Shown here: one piece after another, positions 12,505 to 23,490 of the stretch | Layout of the letters: each line of letters starts with the position of its first letter | Numbering within the stretch: position 1 is the stretch's first letter | Program-made: the position numbers and the translations under genes | Source of the DNA: Cloeon dipterum | Lineage: Eukaryota > Arthropoda > Insecta > Ephemeroptera > Baetidae | DNA length: 64,000 nt | Reading direction: 5' to 3' | Assembly: GCF_949628265.1 (NCBI RefSeq) | Contig: NC_088787.1 | Span: forward strand, 26,712,501-26,776,500 | The notes under the pieces: generated by a model | The model's input: only the letters and a program-made list of their open reading frames with translations | Database searches by the model: none | Told to the model about the DNA's origin: nothing

Positions 12505-15500
12505 CCTGGCAACGAGCAAGTAAGCTGTGTAGAATGAAACACTGGACTATGGTGAACGTTTCCAATGCTTTTATCTCATTATTTGTAATTAACCTAATGA
12601 TCAGCAAGAAGCCAAAAAATATTGAAACGGAAAACACGACGATAATATGGAAATACGGTAACAACAACGTCTTGAAAATTGAATGTTTGCTTTTCCAGGA
12701 ATTTCATATTATTGTTTTAAGTTTTTGAATAGCTTAATAATTTTCAAAATATTTTTGATTAATTTGTTATTAAATATATCACATACCTAGATGCTCGGTG
12801 ATGTTAAATAAAACAAAGTTGAGCCTGAAAGATCTTCTAAAAATCCTGCAGCTATTGTAGGATGCGCACGAACAAACTGTTTGAACTGTAGAGCTGGCAC
12901 TAACTCATGTATTTCCTAAGCTTTGGACGATGTTTTGAAAATAAATATTATCATATGGAATAGATAAAACTCCCGATGAGAGGGGGGGATGCAAGTAGGT
13001 GTTACGAAATGCGATATTAATGTTTTATTTTTTACAACCTCTGCTAAGCACTTCCAGTGGGATATGTGCTCACTGTGGGTCCCAATAACACCGGCGAGCG
13101 GATAACATTGGCCGCAGAGGAGCTTGGACAATGTGGCCATATTTTCGCCTCCCCGCACAGAGGTCTTTTTAATTGAAACGCTAGACATTTGTCCCTAAAG
13201 TCACTGGAAAGTTGCGGAAACCAGAAAGTGGTTGGTCGGCGCCGGTGTGCCTCCCAGCCCATTGAGCAATTTGAGCATTATTTCAAGTAACATAACAAAC
13301 AACCTTTTGCCATCTCGGATATTGGGCAGCCAACGGGCTGGTATGAATGTTTCGATAAAAAGTCAATTATAGATAAATTGTTAACTATGTATAATTGAAA
13401 ATTTAGATCCAAAGCTTGAAGTTGAATTAATAACCCATATAAATAAGTCGAATACTTAGAGTTATGACATATATTATTAAGGTCTTTCATCATATATATT
13501 TAATGAATAATTTAGTCAAGCCTAATTTTCAAGCTAAGCTTGCCATTTGCAAATTTTCTGGTTTCTCTACTTTGTAATGAACAATTTAAAGGGTGCCATT
13601 AGGGGTATGAAACTTTAAAGGCAGGTTTCCAGCGAGGCGAGGCGGGGGGCGAGTGATTCTTCGAGGGGTTGTATAGTGCCGGTGCCGGTGCCCACTCTCT
13701 CTCTTAGCGTAAAAAATGCGCTGCCATTTTTATACACGTGGGGCATAAATTGGTGCGGGCAACATTTTCGCTTAAAAAGAAATGAGGTTTGCGGGGTTAT
13801 CCAGAGATAAAGTGGTGGGTAGGTGGAATTTCTATATTGGCACTTTGATGAAGCTGCAGGCTCCTTTAACCACCGCGTCGGCACCACACAACAAGCCAAG
13901 CATAATTTATAAGCGAGAGGCCTGCTTCCAACCAGCAGCAGCAGCATGCCAAACTCGGCACACTGCTCTCTCAGCCGGCAGCATCAATTTCCATACCTCA
14001 TCCTGGAAAAAAGCGTCTTAACTAACTTTTTTATGTACCCCCTCGTATTATACGTCAATACCCGGCGCCAATATTCTCAACGGCGCGCCAGCGTGCCACC
14101 GAGCCGCCTGCTTATTAAAAATTTAGCCCCATTGAATATTTCACGCTCAAAAATCGGCGGCTGCAATTCCGTCGACGTGCCGCCGCCGCACCCCTGCATG
14201 ACTCCTGCATAGCACGGTGCAGGGGTGAAAATTACTTTCCTCGCCCGCGTCTCGCGGCCGGAATTGGACATTTATAATGCTTTAATGGTCGCGAGGTGAG
14301 AATTTTCCAAAACTTGTTAAGATGTAGACAATCACACTGCAATACTTACTGCAACGCTCGTAACTTGCAATCAGAATGGAATGTGCACACAGAATTTGAG
14401 CACACTCTTGTTCTTAACATTTTCGAATGTTTTGAGGGCAAGGACGATAAACATTGCACAATTAAGTTGAATTTTAGCATGGGATTCTTACATATTATTT
14501 AAAAAATCGATTTGGTAGATTTCTCCAATACAAATTTTGAAAATATATGAAAAAATAAATTGTCGAGAAAAATGCTTGTAGTGATTATTTAATGTATTTG
14601 AATTAATAACGAATTTTCAATTTACCCTTCATGTTAAAATCAGTAAAATTCTTTATGACAATTATAAAATTTAAAAAAAAAACGAGTCCTCAAGCCATCT
14701 GATATTCAATTTATATAAATTCTTTTTAGATTTACTGCCTTGACTAGTATTATTTTTTAAGAAATCGTTCATCGCATATTAATGACTGTGTTTCAATATA
14801 GTAAAATGCTTTTCCTTCACCAACAAGACAAATTTTATCTTATATCTTGAACCATTTTCTTGCCTTTCTTGAAAAATATATGTATTTCACCTTCAATCAT
14901 CAACAGGACTCACTGCAGCAAAACCTAGCTGCGCAAAATTTCATCTCCCCTTCTGACTTCCCTGCGTTATTTTCCGCGGTAATTTCGCACCTGTCTTAAT
15001 TCTCCCTGCCTCTGCGTTTACCCCATTAAGAAATGCAGAGGGCGAGGAAACTCGCCGGTTTGTTTTTTAAATTGGACCGACAGCCGTGGAGTGGAGATAT
15101 GGAAATATTTTTACTTGCAAACTATATATAATACTTCCTCGTACCAGCCCTTTGCCTCCCCGGCCGGTTGGCGGCGGTGGCAGCGCGCGAGCTGATGCTG
15201 AGTTTATAGCTGCGATGTAGCGAGTCATCTCTCACGGGAAATCAAGCGACTTATGAGCCAGCCAGCCAGTCTATATACCTCTCTATATTGTGATCTAAAG
15301 TGTTGAAAACTAACTTGTAGTACACGCTGTGCGTGTGTGCGTTCGCCCTTTCGACGCGCCAACCCCCGACCGGCGTACTCCACCGAAAACGTTTACCTCT
15401 CATTCAACCCCTTAATTCCTCTCACTTTTAACCCCACAGGTACAAGCTGGGCGAGCAGAGGAGCACACCGAACCTTGAGCGATATTATTTATCACGCCAA

Positions 15501-18500
15501 ACAACGCCTCTCCATCAACTTCACAATTGCCTCAGCTGCCGCGGCTCGCGCAGATTGAAATTCTCAACTGACACCTGAGGGAAATATTTTTAATCTTCTC
15601 TACACAGATTTGCATATGTTTCTTTGAAATTGTTTGCCTTGATTGAAAACCCAGGCTAATTTAATATTTAGTTCCATTGTAAAAAAGACAGTAAACTTTT
15701 GTTTGAAATTTAAAAATAAATTATAAAAAAGTTTTCAAGTAGAACTTTATTATTTTAAAAACTTTTAAATGTCAGAATTCGTTTGAAGCCTCCCCGATTC
15801 ACTAAATGATTTTGCCTCTGTTTCCAATTGATATTCTTTGTATTTCATTGCTTTCTTTTGGGTGTGGGGATGCGTATATGGTAAATTTAAGTTACCCTGC
15901 TGTTACGCATTTTGAATACACTTGATACCTTTTTGCCATCGGCTCATCTAGCCGCAAGTTAGTAACTATATCGTCGGTCTGTACTCATTATCAGTCCTAC
16001 TGCTGATAACCAGAATTTGCAACAGCTTTTCAGCTTTGAATTTGAAAATGAACATGATTCCCAAATGTGCAAGCCCTTTTGTTTATTAATGCAGTGTTCT
16101 CCATTCACCTCTGAGACAAAATTATTTTTTTCTTTCATAATCATATCCTCGGAACGTTTTGATTAGGTACGATGAAATCATCTTCAACAATTCATGAATA
16201 ACATTTCTTTTGAAATATTTGATTTTCTATACATTGAACAGCATATTTAAATTTCCTCTATAATTTTCTCGAAATATTCTCTCGTTTTTATTCGTAGCGA
16301 ATGCAGAAAAATATTTAGACATGACTCCCAACGTTCACTTCGGTCTGTTGCTTTGTTGTTGGTATTTTAACTGAACACTTTCGTTCAATCGCTGTCCAAA
16401 ATCTGCAATTTTCCGTGCCGAGAGTGCATGCAATTTCACCCCTTCTGACTTTCACTCTGCAGCAGTACTATTTTGTGGAGCGTAATATGCTAGTGGACGC
16501 ACGAGACGAATTTGTTGCACAGAATTAAACGCCGGCCAGCAAAGCGTGTCATTCGACAACATGTTTGAGCGCTCTCAGGGCGGCCCGGAATTTGCAAATC
16601 CGCACGCGCACAAATTGCAGCGGCTTGATGGAGCCGGTGTTAAATGGCCAGGACAAATGATATCAAAAAGGTTTCTCATTAAACGGTGGCGTGAGAGTTG
16701 AAAAATCCGACGAATCGGGTCGAGGGCGGCGCAAATAAAACGGGCAAACGAGCCACTTTTGTGTAGCAGGTGAATTTGCGAGCACAATAATTGTTCGGCG
16801 GCCGCTGGGTGACATCAAATATGGGCCGAGACTTTCGTCATGGTCTGCGAATTATCCAATGTCGTTACGCCGCTGACCGTACTACTACGTTCTACTACTG
16901 CTATTATTATCATTTCCAGAGGCGCACAACACCGCCGGCAGACTCTCTTTCTCTAATAACAATAATGCCTCGCGCGCGACTCTCTCCACAGGCTCGCTCC
17001 GCTGTGTTGTTTATAACGACAATGTATGCACCGGCCAAATGGATATATAAAAAGCGGCAAAACTGCCCGTTCCCGTACAAGTGCTGTACACCGGCGTTAA
17101 GCCGCATATAATGTCGTCGCGGATTTTTCCTAAACAGGATCGATTTGTCTGGCTCTTTTCCTCGCAGCTGTGCTCATTTTGCTTAAAAAATAAACACACG
17201 TCAAGACGGTAATGTGCAGTAATTAATTTTTATGTTTGGTACGCTTATTATGATAAACCAAAAAATACGTGTAAATAGAAACTAAATTTAGAAAAGCAGG
17301 TGAAATTACTCAATTCTGAGGTTAAATTTTAAAATTCTTTAAACCGCATGATTTAGGAAGCACTTAAACGTCCGTCAAAAACCAATTTCAAAATTAATTT
17401 TACTCACAGGAGAAGATTCCTTTGCATTCTGAAAGAGTCCGGCGCACTGGTCCCCCTCTATATACACTCTCCAAAATATGTACTATATGCATGTACGTAT
17501 ATGAATTTGTGCTAGGTGGTTTGTGTACAGAATTATACTATTTGCATCATCCTGGTCGTCATGGAAAGCCGATAGCATTAATTTGAATAAGGCTGGTTGG
17601 AAAGGCGATGTGTCCATCGCTATAAGGGCGATGGCATTCATCCCTGCGGCGGCCCAGCTCAAAATCATTCACCCCCGTTGTCAAATCCATCCCTTTTCGA
17701 GCCAGCCCTTGTTCTTCTTGGACGTGCCGCCACTCAACCGCCCCATCTCTTGATATTGATTAATCTAAACTGGCGTTATTATTATTTCTGATGGGTATAC
17801 ATACACACGCAAACGACAGAGACATATCTCCAAGTTTGGATCTCTCCTCCGCTCTTCTTTATGCAAAAATCTGTCCGCCACTGCTGCGCCGCCGTAAATA
17901 TTATTTATTCATCCCCCTCCCTCGGCGCTGGCAGGCGAAACAACAGCCCGCTAAGTCCAAATGATGAATGATATCTCATAACTAATGTTTGGTCAACTGT
18001 GAAATAAGATTACAATCTAGTCTCTCTCTGCGGACCGAATTCAAGAAGCGAGAGCGAACCGGATTACTTCTTCTCTCAGATAAATTTGAATGTCGGTGTC
18101 AATCTTTTTGTGTCTTCGTCTCGCTTGCTGGAATAAAATAAACAACGCCGAGAGATGGAGTCGCCCGCACCCGACTCGCTGAAGCAAAAGCAGCAGATTG
18201 ATAATAAAAAAGCCACCAAGAGAGCTGTATAGCTGGGGAATCGCCGCTTTTATGGTTTAATTACATTGAAAATCTATTAAACAGTCTTCTGCCGTTTTGA
18301 TGGGTATGCATAAACACTTAGCGCTCGCCGAATAGAAATAACGCCCAAGATTATTAAGCTTCGGCTCCACCAGCATTTTGACACTGTCATAAAAGTGAAC
18401 ACAAAGAAAAATAATCGTAAAAAGAGCGGTTCGGGAATGTGCTTCGTTTGAACTCGCTTTTTGACCGCCTGCGAAGGCTATTAGTGATCAAGGAAAATAA

Positions 18501-20679
18501 TCGGATATTGCTTACTGATCGGTGATTTTTTTTGCTATAATCAATTCCATTCATTTTAAAAAAGGGTCACGTATTAATGTGTATTTGTTTATTTTCGCAA
18601 AGATCGTTTTACTAAAATTAATCATGCAATTAAAATAACAAAATAATTATTGTTTCTTACTATTTTAATACCATTGAATTGAAGTAGTGAAAAATATGAT
18701 CTTAGGCAATATTTTTTAAATGTTCGTCGCAAGATTTTGCTAAGCGCTATTAATTACTCTAGAATATATAACCTAATTCGCGTGCATGATTACTAATTAA
18801 ACCGATTTGAATAAATAATTATATGATAAATTTATATATTGATTTTGAATTTTTAAGACACTACCTCAGTATGCATACTTATTAAATTTAACTATATCCA
18901 TGTGCTTCGCTTAAGTAAGAAGTGCTACGCAAAGTCGATACTAGCAGTTGTCCAAAATTCAAATTAAATTACATCGTAAACTATAACATGAATATTCAGT
19001 CGGTGAAAACGAGGACAGAAAACTCGTCTCGTCGGTCGATCAATAATGCCGTGTGTATGTGTGAGCGCTACGGTTTTCAAAAGTCCAATTTTGTAATCTT
19101 GGATCGAAATCACCTTGCGCGCGTCACCCCAGCCGGCGGAGACGAAGTTTTCGAAATACGACCACGCCATGTACACGATTGAAAAATCACACAAAGAGCC
19201 GCAGCGCACGTTTTGTGAGTGTTCGTAGCTACTTTCATACAGGGGCGCGTGTGACAGCGGCTTTAGCATTCGGCGTGCGAAAGGCCGGTGATTAATAGGA
19301 TAGATTTTAATTTATTTAAAATTTGCGTGCCTTATCGAGCTCGTATTGAGCTCTCTGTACTCGTTATTTTTCGCCACATACAACGCGCACATAAATATGC
19401 ACGCGTATGTGTACGTACAAAATGGCATTAAATTTTATTGTGTACTTTTAATTCCGCATCACATACACGCGCGCGCGTGGTGCAATAATGGTAATAATAA
19501 CGAAATGCTGCGGTGGAGGCAATAAAAGTGCGCGGCGACGTCTGATTTGAATCTCGTAAAAATTGCGCCTGCTGGAAACAAAAGGTGGAAGCGAGTGGAG
19601 AGAGTGAGTGTGTGTATTTTGTTCCAATGAGTTTAATTGGCTGGTCGCAGCTAATGATATGCACGCCGTGCTGCAGTGTCACTCACTCAACGGTGACTAT
19701 AGCTAGCTGATCTTATCAACACAAAAACACCGCGTCGCCAACCCTTTCAATCGATCCAAAGCTGAACGCAAAAATTGAATCATGGAGAGCTCAATTCGTG
19801 ATTCAACCGATAAAAAAGTAAAAGCCAGTAATGCACTAGTTTCTTAAAATTAACACAAGTTAAATAAAACAAAATCAGAATATTAATATGCGTTATTGAA
19901 TTTTATGATTTAAATCTCTTCCTTTTCCTCTAATGTCTCCAATGTGAATAAAAATTAATTTTTAAACAATTGATTCTTACTCTAGAAATTTAACCTTATA
20001 TTTGGCAAATTAGAGCAATTCAGTGTCTAGAATTAGTTCTAATAGAGACTTTTTCTATCAGGTATAAAAAAAATCTAAAAGAAAATCGGCGTTGCTCCTA
20101 TGCAGACGATTTGTCGCGGTCGGTGTGGCGAGAGCGGCGTCGCGCGCAAATTGACACACGCGTCCGTCCTCGCCAATCCTCGCTTCGAGGTGGTCAACAG
20201 CGTTTCAAATCGATTTGCCTGATAACTGCAATTACCGGGCACTGATAAACCTGCAATTCACAGCTCTCCGGCGATTTCGTCGCCCAGGGCGTCTCTCGCA
20301 CGAACAGCGGGAGTACTTTTGGAAAACGCGCGAAACAAACGCCTCAAGCCGAGGTAATCAGCCAGATGGCTCTTCTTTCATTATCCTCTGCTGCTGCTTG
20401 TGCTGAAAAAGAAACGAATAAAACTGTCCGTATGAATAAACCAGTCAGCACCATCGTGCTTTGCACCTGTCACTGTTTCATTCGCCTCAGCCTGGCCAAG
20501 ACGTGAGTGTTTGAACATTAAAATTGTACACGTATGTCCTTTAGACTAATGTCGTTTTTATTGCGCAAAGAGGATTTTGCTTTACTGCCGGATATGAGTT
20601 TTTTGCCGCTTAAGTATATTATATGAGAATGACTTAACCATTCCGATCTATCCTAAGTCTCAAAACAAACTAATTGTAT
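12505..20679. other. Intergenic region without a recognisable gene
   Basis: About 8.2 kb. AT-rich stretches (12.6-12.9, 14.5-14.9, 15.6-16.3 and 18.5-18.9 kb) alternate with CpG-rich blocks (13.6-14.3, 15.1-15.6, 16.5-17.1 and 20.1-20.4 kb). A 10-bp hairpin lies at 14189-14227. A 5' UTR exon of the P2-like gene may lie just above 12505. No coding exon is supported. Confidence 0.45.
14189..14227. repeat. Inverted repeat, 10-bp perfect arms, 19-nt loop
   Basis: CACCCCTGCA at 14189-14198 pairs perfectly with TGCAGGGGTG at 14218-14227. The stem is shorter than a normal microRNA precursor. Confidence 0.75.
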
Positions 20680-20685
20680 TTTATT
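20680..20685 (-). promoter_or_regulatory. Poly(A) signal of the receptor phosphatase gene
   Basis: AATAAA on the minus strand, about 120 bp after the predicted stop. A variant ATTAAA also lies at 20733-20738. Confidence 0.5.
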
Positions 20686-20802
20686 TGAGGAGGATAATTC
20701 ATGAACAAATCTGAACAATAACAAAAATAAATTTTAATAAAAATCCATGCTATACATAACATATTTTGGTATTGATGATATGGAGATAAGATATTCAATA
20801 TT

Positions 20803-23490
20803 TTATCGGGCAAGTTCATCAATATAATGGTAGATATGATCAGGTGAACCACTTAAACCAGCAGTGTTCCGTGTCGTGATCAAATATCCAAATTTATCTA
20901 GGCAATCTCTTGAGCTTATTCCTAAGTTGGCACAATATATTTTAAGCCATAATTCAATCATAATATAATAAAGTCTTACTTAAGCCAGTTTGCTCCTCCA
21001 GACATGATATCAGGCACTCATGAATGAACCTGTACTGAGCCTAAAAAGCAATTAATAACTTAGTTAGATTTGTAACTTAAAATTGAATTGATGAATACCT
21101 CAGACTGCACCATAAAAGCACGTTGCTTCCTCAGTTTTGAGATGATCTTAGGAACATCACACGAATGGTTTTGAGTCAATTCTTGTATTAAAATGTCAAT
21201 TGCAATCAACGTGCCAGAGCGACCTACCCCAGAACTACAGCATCATACTTTTAATGGATATTATAAAAATATAGGTTTTGTTTGCCTGCAGTGCACAACA
21301 ATCGTCTTTTGAGGTATTTTTCTGACAAGCTCTCTTAAATTGTAGCTTAATTGGACTATATTTTCTGGTTTTGGGAATTCCACACTAGTCCAGTCCTTCA
21401 TGATGATATGAATTAACTCCCATTTCAGTATTTTACCCTGAAAACTTCAAGTTTCAAGAAGCTGAAAGCTGACCACGGACGGATTGCTTACTTCGCAAAA
21501 TCCAGCTATCTCAATTATTTTTTGGGAAAAATGAGGAAAATCCAGTTCATAGGAGCATTGAACAATAACTGGACCATAGTGCTGCTTGCATCCTAGGTCT
21601 GGATAATATTTAAAGCACCGGTCCTGTTCACATTAAAATTCAAAATTAAGTTCAAAATTATTGTAAAATAATACTTACAACACCACATTCAGATAAATTC
21701 GTGGCCATTAAAATAATGCATACTTCGTTTTCAAACACCATTTGCCAAAAATCAGCAGCTGTTCCCTCCAGAGGACCTTGCGTGGCGATGTATTCCGTTT
21801 TTCCGCTAAATCCCTGAATAAAACAATTTTCTTTGCCTCATTTCAAATTATGATTCTGCACGGAAGCTATTTACCTCAATATATGATGCGTTTATATAAT
21901 CTGGTTTGACGCTTTTCAAAACTACTCTAGAAGTATCATCTAAAATGCAACGTAAATTCAATTTTAATGACGGTAATATTAATAAATACATGGTAGAAGA
22001 TAATTGCATCGGTTCTTCGTGATGTTTTTGCTATCAAGGGCCGCTGAATATTTTTGTGGATGAGTCGATGGTGGAGGTAAATTTTCCCCAGCAAGCTCAT
22101 GGAATTGGATCGAAAGTATGCCGTCATCTGTGTTCCCGTCTGCCAAGAGCTGTTTTAGCCGATATAGAATATCATAAGGGTTTGTTTCAGTATTTGCTGA
22201 TTTCTTTCGCATAGCGAGGATTATTGTCAGTGCCAGATTCCCAAGGAGAGCCAGCAAAATAATTATCAATGCAGTGTAATCAGCTGAATCTAAAAAAAAA
22301 ACGATTATTAACTTGTGCGACTTGTGCGTTTCAAAAAAATTTGAGTACTTTTAGTAGCATCCAATGGCATATTTTGTTGAAATGTTCGAAATTTCCGCTC
22401 TCCCTTTGTACTGAATAAGTACAGCTCAGAACCATAGTGATTTGAGGCAACCAAAGAAATTAGCGTCGCGGACCGATCAATGGTGGAATTGTGCACGATA
22501 AGTGCAACCTTCCAGGAACCGTCCTAATATGTAAGGGTTTAGGTCTAAAATAAAATTTAAAAATTTGGATTTAAAATACCACCTTATTTTGGATTGGATC
22601 AATCGGCTCATAGATTTTCGTGTTAAATTTTGTGCGGTCATTTACTCGCCATTCAAACTTCGGTTTGGGGTTCGCAAAGATGTCAACGTCTATGATGTGT
22701 TCAAGGTTCTCGGTAAATCTGAATTTTATGTCATCTTTCGCTAATTGCTTAGGTTTAAAGAGAACAACTAAGCTTTTCTCAACAATTAGAACACTGTCAT
22801 TTATGTGTCGCCTATGAGTTGACTGACAAGAGAGTATTTTGTTGTTATCACTGTAGCTGACAATTTTTTTAAAGATGACAAACTTCCGGACTTTTGCGTT
22901 TGCTCCAATTAATTTACCATCTGAAAAAAAAATTACAACTTTTCAAAACTCTGCCAATATAAATGAAACAAACTCAAACCTAGGTACAGGAGAATCGTTG
23001 AAGGTGGACTGTCTTCAGGTGTTAAGCAAGTGACAGTCATTTCATCGTTCTCTATGTACGAATCCTTGTTAGTGATCAATGAGAGGGGGGTGGTCGGGGA
23101 GCTGACAATCAAGTAGGTCGAGGCGTTCCCTTCCAGCCCAGCACTGGACGATCCACGCAAAGTGCAACTGAAGAGTCCACTCATGCTTACCGTCACACTT
23201 CTGAATCGCATACCGCACAGTCCCTTATGGTAATCAGTTTCATAGACGAACAATATTTTGTTTTCTAGGAACGAGCTGAAGTTGCGATCGTGGTACAGAC
23301 TGCAATCCTCTATTGGTGGGCTGTGCGACCTGCAGATGAACTCAAATGGCTCACCTTCTTTCACGACCTTTGTTTCTTCCTCGACTGAAACTCTCATCGA
23401 ATGAATTTCATTGATAACAGCACACAAAAACAATAAGAAAATAGGGCCTCTCATTAAAGGTGGCAGTTCTAAGGCAGCTCTGAATAACAT
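20803..23490 (-). CDS. Ig-domain receptor tyrosine phosphatase, single catalytic domain, eleven exons
   Basis: A predicted single-pass surface receptor of 707 residues. Exons are 23490-22980, 22920-22583, 22523-22349, 22289-21990, 21939-21875, 21813-21679, 21623-21492, 21437-21286, 21234-21099, 21040-20980 and 20921-20803; all phases fit. The ATG at 23490 precedes a signal peptide ending near INEIHS; 23454 is an alternative start. Ig-like domains 1 and 2 keep their cysteine pairs. The third (NPKPKFEW...ASNHYGS) has lost both cysteines. A membrane helix covers about 346-368. The phosphatase domain shows [35 protein letters not shown] (Cys602, Arg608) and MVQSEAQYRFIH. Two key sites differ: KNRY is KNRC at 433-436, and WPD is WTS at 568-570. 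It is therefore probably catalytically weak or dead. No second phosphatase domain follows. The last exon, ending near [11 protein letters not shown], is the least certain. Confidence 0.88.
21235..21285 (-). other. GC-AG intron inside the phosphatase signature
   Basis: The exon ends CACTGCAG and the intron begins GCAAAC and ends GTAG, so the donor is GC rather than GT. The intron is 51 bp and splits the codon of Ser603, right after catalytic Cys602. Only this junction restores [10 protein letters not shown]. Confidence 0.85.

Noticed and set aside
20640..20979. A second (D2) phosphatase domain downstream of the first
   Set aside because: Translation of all minus-strand frames below 20980 shows only a short tail exon, with no phosphatase motifs.
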